From Synechococcales cyanobacterium C42_A2020_086 (GTDB taxonomy: Bacteria; Cyanobacteriota; Cyanobacteriia; Elainellales; Elainellaceae): DNA of 64,000 nucleotides. Each line of letters opens with the position of its first letter. Position 1 is the stretch's first letter. The position numbers and the translations under genes are program-made. Where the stretch lies: contig JACYLU010000011.1 in the NCBI GenBank assembly GCA_015272325.1, positions 1-64,000 of the forward strand, written 5' to 3'. The notes under the pieces are model-generated. The model was not told the DNA's origin. It searched no databases and saw only the letters and a program-made list of their open reading frames with translations. Below, piece after piece: positions 9,282 through 19,895 of the stretch.

Positions 9282-11090
9282 ATGCGGCTGTCTCAAATGC
9301 TGTTTGTGACGTTGCGAGAAGATCCAGCAGAGGCAGAAATTCCCAGCCACAAGCTATTGGTGCGGGCTGGCTATATTCGCCGCATTGGCAGCGGGGTGTA
9401 TGCCTATTTGCCCTTGCTATGGCGCGTGTTGCAGAAAGTGTCGCAGATTGTTCGCGAGGAGATGAACGCAGCCGGTGCCCAGGAGTGTTTGCTGACGCAG
9501 CTTCAACCCGCAGAGCTATGGAAAGAATCCGGACGCTGGGACACCTATACAAAAGCGGAAGGCATCATGTTTGCCCTCACCGATCGCCAGGGACGGCAGC
9601 TTGGTTTAGGGCCCACCCACGAAGAGGTGATTACCACCATCGCCCGCGACATGATCCGCTCCTACCGGCAGTTGCCGATTAATCTCTACCAAATTCAAAC
9701 CAAATTCCGCGACGAGATCCGCCCCCGCTTTGGCTTGATGCGCGGCCGCGAATTTATTATGAAAGACGCCTACTCCTTTGACGCTGACGAGGCAGGCATG
9801 AAGGAGTCCTACCGCAAGATGAATATCGCCTATCATAACGTGCTGCGGCGTTGCGGCTTAGCCTTTCGGGCGGTGGATGCCGACTCGGGGGCAATTGGCG
9901 GCTCCGGCTCCCAAGAATTCATGGTGCTGGCGGATGCTGGCGAAGATGAAGTTCTCTATACCGACGACGGTCAATACGCCGCCAACGTCGAGAAGGCGAT
10001 CTCGCTGCCCGCTGATGCTGAGCCTTCTCCATTTAAGCAATTTGAAATCCTCGATACTCCCAACACGCCGACAATCGCTAGTTTGTGCGAATTCCTCAAC
10101 TGCTCGCCGACGCTGGTGCTAAAAAACGTGCTGTATCAGGTGGTCTATGACAATGGCATGACGGTGCTGGTGCTAGTCAGCATTCGAGGCGATCAAGATG
10201 TCAACGAGGTGAAGCTGCAAAACGAGCTGGCCAAGCGGGCGGCAGACTATGGCGGCAGCGCAGTGCTTGCCCTGAGGGTACCCAGCGAAGACGACCAGCA
10301 GCAGTGGGCGGCCAAACCGTTGCCCCTAGGCTACATTGCACCCGACCTCAGCGACGACTACATTCAGCCCAGCAAAACCGTGGCTCCCCAGTTTCTGCGG
10401 CTGCTCGATCAAACGGCCGTGGAGTTGCAGGGATTTGTCACCGGCTCGAACCAGTCCGGGCATCACGTGGTGGGAGCAAACTGGGGCAAGGAGTTTCAGC
10501 GGCCGTCCCAGATTGTCGATGTCCGCAAAGCTAAGGTAGGGGACCGGGCCATCCACGACCCCAGCCAAACCCTGAAAAGCGCTCGCGGCATCGAGATTGG
10601 GCATATCTTCCAGCTTGGCACCAAGTATTCCAAGGCGATGGGTGCCACCTACACCAACGAGCAAGGCGAGGAAATACCGCTGGTCATGGGCTGCTATGGC
10701 ATTGGCGTGTCGCGCTTAGCGCAGGCTGCCGTGGAGCAATCCTACGATAAAGACGGCATTATCTGGCCCGTCGCCATTGCCCCCTATCATGCCATTGTGG
10801 TGATTCCCAACATCAACGATACTAATCAAGTCTCGGCGGCGGAGACGATCTACAGCGAGCTAAACAAGGCGGGCGTGGAAACGCTGCTCGATGACCGCGA
10901 CGAGCGAGCCGGCGTTAAATTCAAAGATGCCGATTTGGTGGGCATTCCTTACCGCATTGTCACCGGGCGCTCAGTTCAGCAGGGCAAGGTAGAAGTCGTG
11001 AAACGAGCTAGCCGCGAAACTCAGGAGATTTCGATTCACGAAGTCGTGCCGACGCTGAAGCGCTGGATCGAGGAAGCCCTCTCTACCTGA
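9282..11090 (+). CDS. proS: prolyl-tRNA synthetase
   Basis: This 602-residue bacterial-type class II synthetase charges tRNA-Pro. It begins [15 protein letters not shown], shows motif 2 residues in [21 protein letters not shown], an editing (INS/YbaK-like) domain from about 225 to 400 that removes mischarged Ala, and motif 3 in [12 protein letters not shown]-terminal anticodon-binding domain ([34 protein letters not shown]) follows. The open frame extends 96 bases further upstream, but this Met is where the family starts and a GAGGGA sits before it. There are no oddities. Confidence 0.95.
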   Translation: MRLSQMLFVTLREDPAEAEIPSHKLLVRAGYIRRIGSGVYAYLPLLWRVLQKVSQIVREEMNAAGAQECLLTQLQPAELWKESGRWDTYTKAEGIMFALTDRQGRQLGLGPTHEEVITTIARDMIRSYRQLPINLYQIQTKFRDEIRPRFGLMRGREFIMKDAYSFDADEAGMKESYRKMNIAYHNVLRRCGLAFRAVDADSGAIGGSGSQEFMVLADAGEDEVLYTDDGQYAANVEKAISLPADAEPSPFKQFEILDTPNTPTIASLCEFLNCSPTLVLKNVLYQVVYDNGMTVLVLVSIRGDQDVNEVKLQNELAKRAADYGGSAVLALRVPSEDDQQQWAAKPLPLGYIAPDLSDDYIQPSKTVAPQFLRLLDQTAVELQGFVTGSNQSGHHVVGANWGKEFQRPSQIVDVRKAKVGDRAIHDPSQTLKSARGIEIGHIFQLGTKYSKAMGATYTNEQGEEIPLVMGCYGIGVSRLAQAAVEQSYDKDGIIWPVAIAPYHAIVVIPNINDTNQVSAAETIYSELNKAGVETLLDDRDERAGVKFKDADLVGIPYRIVTGRSVQQGKVEVVKRASRETQEISIHEVVPTLKRWIEEALST

Positions 11091-11241
11091 TGCGTAGTTT
11101 ACCTTTGCTAAGCCTTACCCACCGCCTGGAGTTGAGAGGTATGACAACCTCACTACGCCGGAACGCATTTGAGGCATTTGTTGAGGGTGTAAGTTGATCT
11201 AAGCTCGATGAACAAGAACATTTATCTTCTCTCAAATTGCG

Positions 11242-11595
11242 ATGCCGCTGATCAAAGTTCAATCCTCTGTTTCTACTCCCGATGCTGATGCTGTGGAGGC
11301 GTTGCTGAAGCAGTTGTCCGCTAGCCTAGCCAAGCACACTGGAAAGCCGGAATCCTATGTGATGACTGCTTTTGAAGCCGCTGTCCCCATGACCTTCGCC
11401 GGCACGACCGAGCCGGCCTGCTACATCGAAATTAAGAGCGTTGGCACCATGACCCCAGCCCAAACAAAAGCCATGAGCCAGGATTTCTGCCAGCAGGTGC
11501 AGCAGGCGCTGAACGTTCCACCCAACCGCACCTATATCGAGTTCAATGACGCCAAAGGCTATCTCTGGGGCTGGAATAGCAGCACTTTTGGCTAG
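11242..11595 (+). CDS. MIF-like tautomerase
   Basis: This 117-residue protein is of the macrophage migration inhibitory factor family. Pro2 after the initiator Met is the expected catalytic base of phenylpyruvate/dopachrome tautomerase folds. Family features include the beta-alpha-beta start PLIKVQSSV, the KPESYVM segment, and a C-terminal RTYIEFND...WGWN stretch. Trimers are usual for the fold. The physiological substrate in cyanobacteria is not established. The gene stands alone after proS, and a short tandem duplication follows in the spacer. Confidence 0.88.
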   Translation: MPLIKVQSSVSTPDADAVEALLKQLSASLAKHTGKPESYVMTAFEAAVPMTFAGTTEPACYIEIKSVGTMTPAQTKAMSQDFCQQVQQALNVPPNRTYIEFNDAKGYLWGWNSSTFG

Positions 11596-11644
11596 ACCGG
11601 GTTTAGCCGCTGAGTGAGTTTGCTGCTTCGGTGAGAACTCTAGT

Positions 11645-11670
11645 CCTCTATTGAGCGCCTCTATTGAGCG
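11645..11670. repeat. 13-bp tandem duplication
   Basis: Two exact adjacent copies of CCTCTATTGAGCG lie between the MIF-like gene and the HAD gene. Confidence 0.9.
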
Positions 11671-11751
11671 ATGGAGATAACCGCGCTCTTGGTAGGCTAT
11701 CTGTTACACTTTGTCACATTCGAGCAAAGATGCAGCAATTAGGAGGGCTGG

Positions 11752-12429
11752 ATGCTGACCGCTTTATTATTCGACTTAGACGGGACCCTGGTGGAAACTG
11801 ACTCCACCCACTTTCGCATCTGGCAGACCCTGCTGCGCGAGCACGGACTGGAGATCGATCGCGCATTCTACAAAGCCAAAATTAGCGGCCGCCTGAACCC
11901 AGACATTGTGGCTGAGCTGTTGCCGCAGCTTTCGCCTGAGGCGCAGGCGCAGTTTATCTGGCAGAAAGAAGCCACCTTCCGCGAGCAGGTAGACGGTCTA
12001 GAGCCACTGGCTGGAGTAGTGGAGTTGCTGGCTTGGTCGAACCAGCACTCCTTACGCCAGGCGGTAGTCACGAACGCTCCTCGCGAAAATGCCGATTTCA
12101 TGCTGCAGTCGCTCGGACTGGCGGCTCACTTTGCCACGGTGGTTCTGGGGGACGATCTGCCTAAAGGCAAACCTGACCCACTACCCTACCAGGAAGCCCT
12201 GCGACGGTTGGACGTGGCGGCAGCAGAAACAATTGCTTTCGAGGATTCCCCCTCTGGGATTCGCTCGGCCGTCGCTGCCGGAATCTACACCGTGGGCATT
12301 GCCTCGACCCATGATCCGCAGGTTTTATCGGATCTGGGAGCCAAATTGGTTGTATCCGACTTCACCGACCCCCGCCTCACCGACCTGCTGCGGCAGCGAG
12401 CCAGTGAGGGGGTTGCTGCTTGCCGTTGA
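11752..12429 (+). CDS. HAD-superfamily hydrolase, phosphoglucomutase/CbbY-like
   Basis: This 225-residue protein has HAD motif I FDLDGTL with the nucleophile Asp8 and acid/base Asp10. A helical cap follows, then motif II in VVTNAPRE, motif III Lys in LPKGKPDP, and motif IV EDSPSGIRSAVAAG. This pattern is typical of the beta-phosphoglucomutase, CbbY and 2-deoxyglucose-6-phosphatase group, so a sugar-phosphate phosphatase or mutase is likely. The exact substrate is not readable. AGGAGGG lies close upstream of the ATG. The gene ends only three bases from the convergent large exoprotein gene, leaving no room for a separate terminator. Confidence 0.85.
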   Translation: MLTALLFDLDGTLVETDSTHFRIWQTLLREHGLEIDRAFYKAKISGRLNPDIVAELLPQLSPEAQAQFIWQKEATFREQVDGLEPLAGVVELLAWSNQHSLRQAVVTNAPRENADFMLQSLGLAAHFATVVLGDDLPKGKPDPLPYQEALRRLDVAAAETIAFEDSPSGIRSAVAAGIYTVGIASTHDPQVLSDLGAKLVVSDFTDPRLTDLLRQRASEGVAACR

Positions 12430-12432
12430 GCC

Positions 12433-15333
12433 TCACGCCACAGGACGCCAGCGCCCAATAATGCCCGTGCCCAAGTTCACGAAATAGAGGTTGCCGTCGA
12501 GTCCGGTTTCCATGTAGACAATACCGGGAATTCCCGAATCGAAACGCCGCACTGCTGTCACTCGGTTTTGGCTGTCTAGCGTCAGAGCGTCTACAGTGCC
12601 CTCATTAACATCTGCCACAAACAGCCGGCCGCTGTAGAGGCTGGGGAAGGTTGTGCCGTCGTAGAAGTCTCCCATGATGATGGCACGGGCACCGCTTGCA
12701 TGGGAGCGGGCGTAAATGGGGGCTACAACCGATGGATCGCTGTTCAGGAAGGTTTGCACCGCCGGCAGATCGTCATACTCGGGCTGCACCAAGCTACCTG
12801 TGTTGCTGCCTTCAAAGGCTGGCCAGCCGAAGTTGGCGCCTCTCGTTCCCACATTCACCTCTTCCCAGGTTTTCCAGCCCACATCGCCAATAAACGGCGT
12901 GCTGGTTCCCGGTCGGATTGTGAAGCGGAAAGGATTGCGCAATCCCAGATTCCATACCTTCGAGCGGTTGCTGTTGGGGTTGCCGTCATAGAAGGGATTG
13001 TTTGCAAAGCCCTGTCCAGTGAGCGGATCAATCCGCAGAATTTTGCCCGACAGGCTATCGGGATTCAGCACCGACAGGGTTCGCGGATCCACCGCATTGT
13101 AGGAGGTACCGTCCCCAATGCTGGCATAGAGGGCACCATCGGCACCAAAGGCGAGTTGCCCAATCGTGTGCGATTCGCTGTCAGTTTTGATGTAGTCCTG
13201 AATATAGGAGCCATCAGGGTTTCGTCCCGACTCGGGAATTGAGAAGTTGGTAGTGCTATTGCCATCGGGACGGCTGGTGTTGTCCCAGGTGCTGTTGTTT
13301 CCCACCAGAACTACCTGACTACCAGCCACAGCGCGGGTGTACTGGGCATCTACATCTGCCGTGACGCGGACAATTCTTGCCGGGCGGTTGCCTGGTCGGT
13401 CCGGCTCATCTAGAGTTGTGTTGGGGTTACGATTTTCGAAGGCTTCTGGCGGATCATAGGTATAGGCAAGATACACAAAGGGCTTGCCGCTGTAAAACTC
13501 GGGATGCACCGTAATCCCGAGCAGCCCCCGATCGCGGACGTTGTTCACTTGGCGAGACAAGTCGATAAACGGTGTGGGCAGCAGTGAATTATTGCGAGCG
13601 ACTTTCACAATCCCCGATTTCTCGGCAATAAACATCAGCTCATTTCCCGGCGCGTGGGCAAAAGCCGTAGGTTGGCTCAATCCCGAGATTATAGTTTCGC
13701 GGACAAAATCTCCCAGATCGTCATCTAGAATGGTAACCGTCGCAAAATTAGTGCTTCTCAAACTCACTCCCACCGGATTACTAAAGTTGATCCGGAACGT
13801 TTCATTTGATTCAGCCACAGTGTCATTTAAGATATTCACCCGCACTGTTTGATTCAATTCTCCGTCAGCAAAGGTGAGAGTACCGCTGGTGGCTTGGTAA
13901 TCGCTGCCTGCCAACGCAGTGCCATTCTGGGTGGCAAAATCTACTCGTGCCGTGCCGATGCCACTTCCGCGCCGCACCGCCACCACAGCCTGACCGACAT
14001 TCTCATCAACTTGCACCGAATTGATCGTTAAATCCAGGCTTTCATCATCGATAATCGTGATCGTTGCTGTGCGGACTGTACCTAAATTCGCTCTCGTAGG
14101 TGACTCAATCACAAAGCTAAATTCTTCGTTGCTTTCGTTGCTGCTGTCGTCTCGGATGGGAATTGAGATCAGTTTGCGGGTTTCCCCTGGATTGAACGTG
14201 AGGGTGCCGCTGGTGGCTGTAAAATCACTGCCTGCTACGGCTGTGCCGCTATCGGTGCGATACTGAATGGTAGCAGTTCGGCTGGTATTGCCAGTGCGAG
14301 TCACGGCAATTTCAACAGCTCCACCCGCCTCATTAACGCTGTACGAGTTTTGCTCTAGCTCGATGGTGCTGAGCGCCTCTGGATTTTTAATTTCAACAAT
14401 GCCGCGCACCCGGCGAGTCGTGGGAACATCGATCCACTGTAGGCGGGGTCCAGCGTTCATATGGACAAAATCGCGGCGTCCTTTGAGATCAATTGGGGCC
14501 CCAGGTTGCCAGTTGGTGTAGGTGATCGGTTCGCCGCTTACCCAGCGAAATTGTCCTTCGTTGTCCCGGTCGTTCAGCCCGATCCAGAAGCGTTCTTGGG
14601 TACCAAAGGTTTGCTGCAGCCAGGCTTCTTCTTCGGCATCATTGATGGTGACCAGATTACCCCCCAGTCGCTGAGCGGCTGCCTGCGCTTGGTCCCAATC
14701 CAGATTCGGATCCGTCAACAGATACTCATTGCCGTTGTAGAAGGGCAGAATGCTGCTGTATTGCTGCATCACGTCGCTGGCAATTGCCAGGTTCGCAGTA
14801 ATCGGTCCTGTTGCCACTTCCAAAACCCAATCGCCACCTAGCTGGGCACTGCCTGTCAAATCATCCGAAGCAGCAACATCGGCTCCGGTCAGATCAGCTA
14901 GGCGCTGCACGAAGTTTACCCCGGTTGGATCAGCTGCAATATTGCAGCCGTAGAACAGGAGGTCAGCACCGGGGGCCAGGGCCTCACTCCACTGCTGCAG
15001 CAGCTCGGTATAAGTCTCTAAATTGACAGCCGTCAGCGTTAGATTGCCAAGCTGCACCTGCCCGACATCGCCGTGAGAGATTACCTGCACACTCGTCAGA
15101 TTGCGATGCTGCGCAAATATAGCTGTTAGCTGCGCCAGCGTATCTTGGCGATCCAGCAGAACCACGTCCGCCGTTTTGATGCCTGCCATCAGCTGCTCAG
15201 CATCTTGAACGGTAGGACCAATCAGGACCAGCTCGTTGACCGGAAAAGCGTCTTGGAGGATCGTGGAGCGCGCTGCGGGCAGCGGAAATGCCCCCAGAGG
15301 AGCGGCTGGAGCAAAAGAAGGATTATTATTCAT
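12433..15333 (-). CDS. DUF4347 / C-type lectin / Calx-beta / glucose-sorbosone dehydrogenase exoprotein
   Basis: This is a 966-residue modular protein. Residues ~30-195 are a DUF4347 domain with ISHG (His87) and LLFYGCN (Cys130). Residues ~198-320 are a C-type lectin domain (WIGLNDRDNEGQFRWVSG, TNWQPGAP). Two Calx-beta domains follow (~325-430 and ~432-540; DFTATSGTLTFNPGE, DYQATSGTLTFADGE). The rest (~545-966) is a glucose/sorbosone dehydrogenase-type six-bladed propeller (RGLLGITVHPEF, SGKILRIDP, WNLGLRNPFRF, NFGWPAFEG), whose family uses PQQ. There is no classical signal peptide. Related DUF4347 proteins are thought to leave by type I secretion. It may bind and oxidise sugars at the cell surface or in the matrix; this is inference. 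No ribosome-binding site is evident. Confidence 0.88.
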   Translation of the reverse strand: MNNNPSFAPAAPLGAFPLPAARSTILQDAFPVNELVLIGPTVQDAEQLMAGIKTADVVLLDRQDTLAQLTAIFAQHRNLTSVQVISHGDVGQVQLGNLTLTAVNLETYTELLQQWSEALAPGADLLFYGCNIAADPTGVNFVQRLADLTGADVAASDDLTGSAQLGGDWVLEVATGPITANLAIASDVMQQYSSILPFYNGNEYLLTDPNLDWDQAQAAAQRLGGNLVTINDAEEEAWLQQTFGTQERFWIGLNDRDNEGQFRWVSGEPITYTNWQPGAPIDLKGRRDFVHMNAGPRLQWIDVPTTRRVRGIVEIKNPEALSTIELEQNSYSVNEAGGAVEIAVTRTGNTSRTATIQYRTDSGTAVAGSDFTATSGTLTFNPGETRKLISIPIRDDSSNESNEEFSFVIESPTRANLGTVRTATITIIDDESLDLTINSVQVDENVGQAVVAVRRGSGIGTARVDFATQNGTALAGSDYQATSGTLTFADGELNQTVRVNILNDTVAESNETFRINFSNPVGVSLRSTNFATVTILDDDLGDFVRETIISGLSQPTAFAHAPGNELMFIAEKSGIVKVARNNSLLPTPFIDLSRQVNNVRDRGLLGITVHPEFYSGKPFVYLAYTYDPPEAFENRNPNTTLDEPDRPGNRPARIVRVTADVDAQYTRAVAGSQVVLVGNNSTWDNTSRPDGNSTTNFSIPESGRNPDGSYIQDYIKTDSESHTIGQLAFGADGALYASIGDGTSYNAVDPRTLSVLNPDSLSGKILRIDPLTGQGFANNPFYDGNPNSNRSKVWNLGLRNPFRFTIRPGTSTPFIGDVGWKTWEEVNVGTRGANFGWPAFEGSNTGSLVQPEYDDLPAVQTFLNSDPSVVAPIYARSHASGARAIIMGDFYDGTTFPSLYSGRLFVADVNEGTVDALTLDSQNRVTAVRRFDSGIPGIVYMETGLDGNLYFVNLGTGIIGRWRPVA

Positions 15334-15735
15334 GGTCAGAGGGTTGAATTGCCGGAAAGTGTGAACTGAATGCGTCGGGTAGGACCCTTCTCGGTAGAGC
15401 GCCTCTGACAGAAACTCCTGACATTGCCAGATCAGGAATTCTACGTAGATGAAATTACTTAAGCTACTTTAGTGCTTGGCAACCTAGCCGCGTCAATGTA
15501 CTGACCCAAACCTCAATGGCAGTACACCAATGGGTTAAGATTTGATGAATTTGCCATGCTTACTGCCCTTGCTCCAAAGAACAGCCCCCAATCGACGAGC
15601 CACTCGCCTAGCTAAATCAGGCTTTCTGTGCGTTTGAGCGGCTCATCCATCAGAAAGGCTAAACCATTCGGTGGATGTAGTTTTCTCCTTTTCCTCGATA
15701 CTTAAGGAGAGACTGTCTACTAGGGGAACAAACGC
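15334..15735. other. divergent spacer, 402 bp
   Basis: This spacer lies between the DUF4347/lectin gene and gshA, so it should hold both promoters. A small inverted repeat (TCCTGA...TCAGGA, 15418-15439) and a second (GTACTG...CAGTAC, near 15499-15526) are visible. I cannot place promoters with confidence. Confidence 0.4.
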
Positions 15736-16884
15736 ATGTTGACCAAAGGCTTTGAAGTCGAGATGTACACAGGTACACCTGATGGCGACATTGTGGGGTT
15801 CTCCGACAAAATCGTGGCCACCCTCAATGGATTTGTGCGGGAACCCGATACCCGCAATGTGGAGTACACTACAGCACCACTCTATCGCTATGATCGGCTG
15901 CTCTGTGAGCTGGTGCGCCCCCGGCAGCGGCTACGGGCTTTTCTGAAGCAGCTCGGACCGTACACGCTGATTCCAGGCAGTACTCTGTCCACGGGGGACA
16001 GTCACGTTTTCTACCGCTCGGATCCAGGCAATCCATACCATACCTATATCGAGCAAACCTACGGGACCACGGTGGTCACTGCCAGTATCCACATCAACGT
16101 TGGCATTCCCGATCCCGAGACCTTGATGCGGGCTTGCCGGTTGGTGCGGGTAGAAGCTCCGCTCTATTTGGCTCTCAGCGCTGCCTCTCCTTTTCTCGAC
16201 AATCAGGTCACCGGCTACCATTCGACCCGCTGGAGCGTGTTTCCCAAAACACCTGCTTATGTGCCGATGTTCGAGAGCCATGCCCACTACATCCGCTGGA
16301 CGGAAGAACAGCTCGCCTTAGGCACCATGCAAAACGTGCGTCACCTCTGGTCGTCTGTGCGTCCTAATGGAGACCGCCGCCCCTACAGCTTGAATCGCTT
16401 AGAGCTGCGGATCTGTGACATGGTCAGCGATCCGCTAACGCTGTTAGCCATCACCGCTCTGCTAGAAGCTCGCTTGCTACAGCTTATTGCCAATCCCAGG
16501 CTTGATCCGCTAGAAGCAAGCACTCTCCCTGCTTCGACCCGCGCTGAAGACCTCGTGGCGCTGACAAACGCGAATGAATGCGCTGTCGGCAAACTCAGTC
16601 TCGATGCAGAACTGCACCACTGGATCGACGGTCGTCCAATTCTCGCTCGGGATTGGATAGAAGACTTGCAGCGAGAGGTGTGGGCAAGCGCCAAAAAGCA
16701 AGGCTTTAGCTGTTTCCTAATGCCGCTCCAGAAAGTGCTGCGGGAAGGAAACGAAGCTCAACGCTGGCTGCGCCGAATTGATCAAGGCTGGAATGTGCGG
16801 CAGGTGATGCAAGCGGCGATTCAAGAAACCGCTGAGCAGGAGCAAGAATTAGCTGCTGATCTCTGTCAGCCGCTGGTGGCGTAG
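15736..16884 (+). CDS. gshA: glutamate-cysteine ligase, cyanobacterial type
   Basis: This enzyme catalyses the first, rate-limiting step of glutathione synthesis, joining glutamate and cysteine with ATP. The 382-residue protein starts MLTKGFEVEMYTG and contains NVEYTTAPLYRYD, IPGSTLSTGD, TVVTASIHINVGIPD and RLELRICDMV, the pattern of the short cyanobacterial GshA family, which is only distantly related to E. coli GshA. The length fits the family. The gene is convergent with acnB. A glutathione-degrading ChaC-type enzyme is encoded 11 kb away in the same window. Confidence 0.9.
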   Translation: MLTKGFEVEMYTGTPDGDIVGFSDKIVATLNGFVREPDTRNVEYTTAPLYRYDRLLCELVRPRQRLRAFLKQLGPYTLIPGSTLSTGDSHVFYRSDPGNPYHTYIEQTYGTTVVTASIHINVGIPDPETLMRACRLVRVEAPLYLALSAASPFLDNQVTGYHSTRWSVFPKTPAYVPMFESHAHYIRWTEEQLALGTMQNVRHLWSSVRPNGDRRPYSLNRLELRICDMVSDPLTLLAITALLEARLLQLIANPRLDPLEASTLPASTRAEDLVALTNANECAVGKLSLDAELHHWIDGRPILARDWIEDLQREVWASAKKQGFSCFLMPLQKVLREGNEAQRWLRRIDQGWNVRQVMQAAIQETAEQEQELAADLCQPLVA

Positions 16885-17016
16885 GTAGCCAACCCATGAA
16901 GGCACAGGGTAGCAAGATTGCGAAGGGACACCGCAGCCCCCCTGCATCTCCTATCCAACCTGATGGCATCAATTGATACAACTACGCACCAATTGGACCA
17001 ATTCGCGGCTAGATCG

Positions 17017-19629
17017 CTAGCGACCAGCAGCAGTAGGCATCCCTAAAATGTCTTCAATGCGAGGCATTTCTTCCAGGGGAATCACGCGACCTTCATCTTC
17101 AAAGCCGGGAATTTGGTCAAAGTTGAGGTAGCGATAGAGATCTGCCGCAAAGGGATCGATTTTGTTCTGCACGATCTCCATGTATTCCTCGATTGTCGGC
17201 ACCCGTCCCAGCAGCGCACAGACTGCCGCCAGTTCAGCGGAGCCGAGGTAAACCCTGGCATCCTTGCCCATGCGGTTGTTGAAGTTGCGTGTCGAGGTGG
17301 AGAACACGGTAACGCCATCTGCCACCCGTGCCTGATTGCCCATGCACAGCGAGCAGCCTGGCATCTCGGTTCTAGCACCCGCGGCCGCAAAAATGCCGTA
17401 CATGCCTTCTTCCCGGAGCTGTTTTTCATCCATGCGGGTGGGCGGGCAAATCCACAGCCGCACCTTCACCGGACCAGCACCCTCTAGAATCTTGGCGGCG
17501 GCGCGGTAGTGCCCGATGTTGGTCATACAGGACCCAATGAACACCTCGTGGATCGGGTCGCCCGCACACTCAGACATCAGCTTAATGTTGTCCGGGTCGT
17601 TGGGAGCCGCCACCAGCGGTTCTTTGATCTCGCTCAGGTTGACTTCGATGGTTTCCAGATACTCTGCGTCGGCATCGGCCTCCATCAGCACTGGGTTGGC
17701 TAGCCATTGCTCCATCTTGGCCACGCGGCGCAAAATTGTGCGGGCATCGCCGTAGCCCCGGGCCACCATATTTTTTAGCAGCGCCACATTAGAGCGGAGA
17801 TACTCGGCCACCGTTTCCGGGCTGAGCTTGATCGTGCAGCCGGCACAGGAGCGCTCTGCCGTGGCGTCGGTGAGTTCAAAGGCTTGCTCCAGTTTCAGAT
17901 CGGGCAGGCCTTCCATTTCCATAATCCGCCCGGAGAAGATGTTCTTCTTGTTTTGCTTTTCGACGGTGAGTAGCCCCTGCTGGATCGCCACATAGGGGAT
18001 GGCATTGACGATGTCGCGCAGAGTAACGCCAGGTTGCAGTTCCCCTGTAAAGCGCACCCGGACGGATTCCGGCATATCCAGCGGCATCACGCCTAGAGCG
18101 GCGGCAAAGGCTACCAGTCCTGAGCCAGCTGGGAAGGAAATGCCCAACGGAAACCGAGTATGGGAGTCGCCGCCGGTGCCCACCGTATCGGGTAGCAGCA
18201 TCCGGTTCAACCAGGAGTGGATAATGCCGTCGCCCGGCCGTAGCGACACGCCGCCCCGTGAGGTGATGAAGTCGGGCAGCTCGTGATGGGTTTTGATGTC
18301 CACCGGCTTGGGATAGGCAGCGGTGTGGCAAAAGCTCTGCATCACCAGATCAGCTCCGAACCCGAGGCAGGCTAACTCCTTTAGCTCGTCGCGAGTCATC
18401 GGTCCGGTGGTGTCCTGGGAACCTACTGTAGTCATAATTGGTTCGCAGTAGGTGCCCGGTCGGATTCCCGGCAGCCCGCAGGCTTTGCCCACCATCTTCT
18501 GCGCTAGCGTAAAGCCTTTGCCCGTATCTGCCGGCTGGCTGGGGCGAGTGAAGATCGGGCTTGGCTCTAGTCCTAAGGCAGCCCGGGTTTTGTCGGTGAG
18601 GGTGCGGCCAATCAGCAGCGGAATCCGGCCGCCGGCCCGCACTTCGTCGAGAATGGTATCCGGCTTGAGGCTGAAGCGCGAGATCACGTCTCCTGCGGCG
18701 TTGGTAATCTCGCCTTTATAGGGGTAAATCGTGATCACATCGCCGGTTGCCAGGGCAGTGACGTCGCACTCAATTGGCAGCGCCCCGGAATCTTCGGCGG
18801 TGTTGAAGAAAATCGGCGCGATTTTGCCGCCTAGGATATAGCCACCCGAGCGTTTGTTGGGCACAAAGGGAATATCGTCGCCGATATGCCACAGCACTGA
18901 GTTAATCGCCGACTTGCGCGAGGAGCCGGTGCCTACCACATCGCCGACATAAGCCACCGGATACCCCTGTTGCTTTAGCTCGGCAAGGGTTTGCAGCGCC
19001 CCTGGCATGCGGGTCTCCAGCATCGCTAGTGCATGCAGCGGAATGTCGGGACGGGTTGTGGCATGGGGAGCAGGGGAGAGATCGTCAGTGTTAGTTTCGC
19101 CGGGCACCTTGAACACAGTGACAGTAATCGCATCCGGCAACGGAGGGCGCTTCACAAACCACTCGGCATCTGCCCAGGACTGCATCACCTGCTGGGCATA
19201 GACGTTTCCAGACTCAGCTAGCTCCTGCACGTCATAGAAGGCATCGTAAACCAGGAGAATTTTGCTGAGGGCGGTCACTGCAGCATTGGCAATCGTGGCA
19301 TCCTCGGCGTGCAGCAGATCAATCAACGACTGCACGTTGTAGCCGCCCATCATGGTGCCCAGCAGCTCAACGGCATCCAGGGGTGACACGAGAGGACTCG
19401 TGATCGTGCCTTTGGCAATGCCGGTGAGAAAGCCCGCCTTGACGTAGGCTGCCTGATCCACCCCGGGCGGAATCCGGTTCCGCAGCAGGTCCAGTAGGGT
19501 CGCTTCCTCGCCTGTCGGAGGATGTTGCAGCAGGTTACACAGATCCGACGTCTGTTCTGCCGACAGTGGCAGGGGCGGAATTCCCAGAGCCGCCCGCTCT
19601 GCGACATGGTTCCGATACGCTTCCAACAT
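17017..19629 (-). CDS. acnB: aconitate hydratase B
   Basis: AcnB interconverts citrate and isocitrate in the TCA cycle and can also act as 2-methylisocitrate dehydratase. The 870-residue length is normal. The N-terminal HEAT-like and swivel domains come first, as expected for AcnB ([17 protein letters not shown] at about 230-250). The catalytic domains follow, with [19 protein letters not shown]. The 4Fe-4S cysteines lie in [12 protein letters not shown] and [11 protein letters not shown], and there is a Cys-rich [12 protein letters not shown] segment. The start [13 protein letters not shown] is the family start. The gene stands alone, convergent with gshA. Confidence 0.95.
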   Translation of the reverse strand: MLEAYRNHVAERAALGIPPLPLSAEQTSDLCNLLQHPPTGEEATLLDLLRNRIPPGVDQAAYVKAGFLTGIAKGTITSPLVSPLDAVELLGTMMGGYNVQSLIDLLHAEDATIANAAVTALSKILLVYDAFYDVQELAESGNVYAQQVMQSWADAEWFVKRPPLPDAITVTVFKVPGETNTDDLSPAPHATTRPDIPLHALAMLETRMPGALQTLAELKQQGYPVAYVGDVVGTGSSRKSAINSVLWHIGDDIPFVPNKRSGGYILGGKIAPIFFNTAEDSGALPIECDVTALATGDVITIYPYKGEITNAAGDVISRFSLKPDTILDEVRAGGRIPLLIGRTLTDKTRAALGLEPSPIFTRPSQPADTGKGFTLAQKMVGKACGLPGIRPGTYCEPIMTTVGSQDTTGPMTRDELKELACLGFGADLVMQSFCHTAAYPKPVDIKTHHELPDFITSRGGVSLRPGDGIIHSWLNRMLLPDTVGTGGDSHTRFPLGISFPAGSGLVAFAAALGVMPLDMPESVRVRFTGELQPGVTLRDIVNAIPYVAIQQGLLTVEKQNKKNIFSGRIMEMEGLPDLKLEQAFELTDATAERSCAGCTIKLSPETVAEYLRSNVALLKNMVARGYGDARTILRRVAKMEQWLANPVLMEADADAEYLETIEVNLSEIKEPLVAAPNDPDNIKLMSECAGDPIHEVFIGSCMTNIGHYRAAAKILEGAGPVKVRLWICPPTRMDEKQLREEGMYGIFAAAGARTEMPGCSLCMGNQARVADGVTVFSTSTRNFNNRMGKDARVYLGSAELAAVCALLGRVPTIEEYMEIVQNKIDPFAADLYRYLNFDQIPGFEDEGRVIPLEEMPRIEDILGMPTAAGR

Positions 19630-19895
19630 GGTGACTTCTCTCCAGACATCAGGATCAGGCGGCGTCGATACAATCTACGCCCCAAAACAATTATTTAACC
19701 GTATGCTGCTATTTCTACGGTAGCAAGTTGCACAGTTGATTGAGAGCAGCTGAGGTGGGTTGTTGGACGTTCGAGACACAGCACCAGAAAATAATAAATC
19801 CTGATCATTCCTAAAAGCGATGCTAATCGGCCCCCTGAATCGCTTTAGAGTGAGACTATAACAATAGACTTACTTTTTTGAAGGTATTTCATGAT

